NCBI GenBank assembly: GCA_013821585.1
Contig: JACDGO010000099.1
Location: 1-7,332, forward strand
DNA length: 7,332 nt
Direction of reading: 5' to 3'
Origin: Sphingomonadaceae bacterium
Lineage (GTDB): Bacteria; Pseudomonadota; Alphaproteobacteria; Sphingomonadales; Sphingomonadaceae
Part shown: piece by piece, positions 7,144 through 7,332 of the stretch
Layout of the letters: each line of letters starts with the position of its first letter
How positions within the stretch are numbered: the first letter of the stretch is position 1
The notes under the pieces: generated by a model
What the model saw: the letters and a program-made list of their open reading frames with translations, nothing else
The model's database searches: none
What the model was told of the DNA's origin: nothing
Program-made: the position numbers and the translations under genes

Positions 7144-7332
7144 TCCTCGGCGCGGTGCTCGCGGGTGGGGCGTCGCGGCGCTTCGGATCGGACAAGGCGC
7201 TCGCGATGCGCGACGGCAGGCCGCTGATCGCGCATGTCGTCGATGCGCTGGCGACTCAGGTCGATGCGGTTGTCGTCTGCGGGCGCGATTGGGGCGGGCT
7301 GCCGTCGATCGCCGACCGACCCGCTCCCGGCC
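7140..7332 (+). CDS. mobA: Molybdenum cofactor guanylyltransferase MobA (3' truncated by window)
   Basis: MobA attaches GMP to molybdopterin to give the guanine dinucleotide cofactor (MGD) used by formate dehydrogenases and nitrate reductases. About 64 codons are present. The N-terminus [19 protein letters not shown] (residues 2-20) is the nucleotide-binding signature LAGGxSxRxGxDKA of the MobA-like NTP transferases. PLIAHVVDAL, VDAVVVCG and DRPAPG follow in the expected order. The start is GTG 7140, overlapping the fdhD stop as GTGA, with a modest GGAAAG three bases upstream. In some bacteria MobA is fused to MobB or is a cytidylyltransferase (MocA-like). The adjacency to fdhD favours the guanylyltransferase, but the cut 3' end prevents a check. 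Confidence 0.9.
   Translation, partial: MILGAVLAGGASRRFGSDKALAMRDGRPLIAHVVDALATQVDAVVVCGRDWGGLPSIADRPAPG

Noticed and set aside
1..7332. Search for tRNA, rRNA, CRISPR, insertion sequences, attachment sites, terminators and riboswitches
   Set aside because: No repeat array, inverted terminal repeats, hairpin with a T tract or RNA signature was noticed by eye, and the few gaps between genes are 16 bases or shorter. Folding or covariance searches were not possible.

Overview
The window is a GC-rich, fully coding stretch with every supported gene on the + strand. Strong G/C preference at third codon positions, long spurious open frames on the opposite strand and the kinds of protein present suggest an alphaproteobacterium, most likely a sphingomonad. 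That assignment is an inference from style and gene content; there is no rRNA or other marker here.

Layout. The left third carries an envelope/periplasm-oriented run: the 3' part of an M48 metalloprotease with a TPR-like C-terminal region (2-940), a DsbA-type thioredoxin-fold protein with a CGYC centre (937-1662), an M20 glutamate-carboxypeptidase-like hydrolase with a signal peptide (1659-2927) and an EI24-family multi-pass membrane protein (2933-3628). The right part is a one-carbon/molybdenum-cofactor run: glutathione-dependent formaldehyde dehydrogenase FrmA/AdhC (3625-4734), a small VOC-fold protein (4751-5131), a ferredoxin-reductase-type FAD/NAD oxidoreductase (5135-6370), the formate dehydrogenase sulfurtransferase FdhD (6367-7143) and the 5' end of the molybdenum cofactor guanylyltransferase MobA (7140 to the window edge).

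The nine genes are packed with no gap larger than 16 bases. Five of the eight junctions are 4-base ATGA or GTGA start/stop overlaps, so translational coupling and at least partial co-transcription are likely. No promoter, terminator, RNA gene, repeat, mobile element or CRISPR is visible.

How the genes may work together. FrmA oxidises S-hydroxymethylglutathione, the spontaneous adduct of formaldehyde and glutathione, to S-formylglutathione. A hydrolase normally then gives formate, and a formate dehydrogenase gives CO2. FdhD and MobA both serve maturation of molybdenum enzymes of the bis-MGD type, to which many formate dehydrogenases belong. The frmA to mobA run therefore reads as formaldehyde detoxification joined to maturation of a formate dehydrogenase-like enzyme. 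The S-formylglutathione hydrolase gene and the molybdoenzyme itself are not in the window. A VOC protein and a flavoprotein reductase without a visible redox partner occupy the middle of the run, and they are the least explained components. Otherwise the genes belong to well-known families, and I see no clearly unprecedented system.
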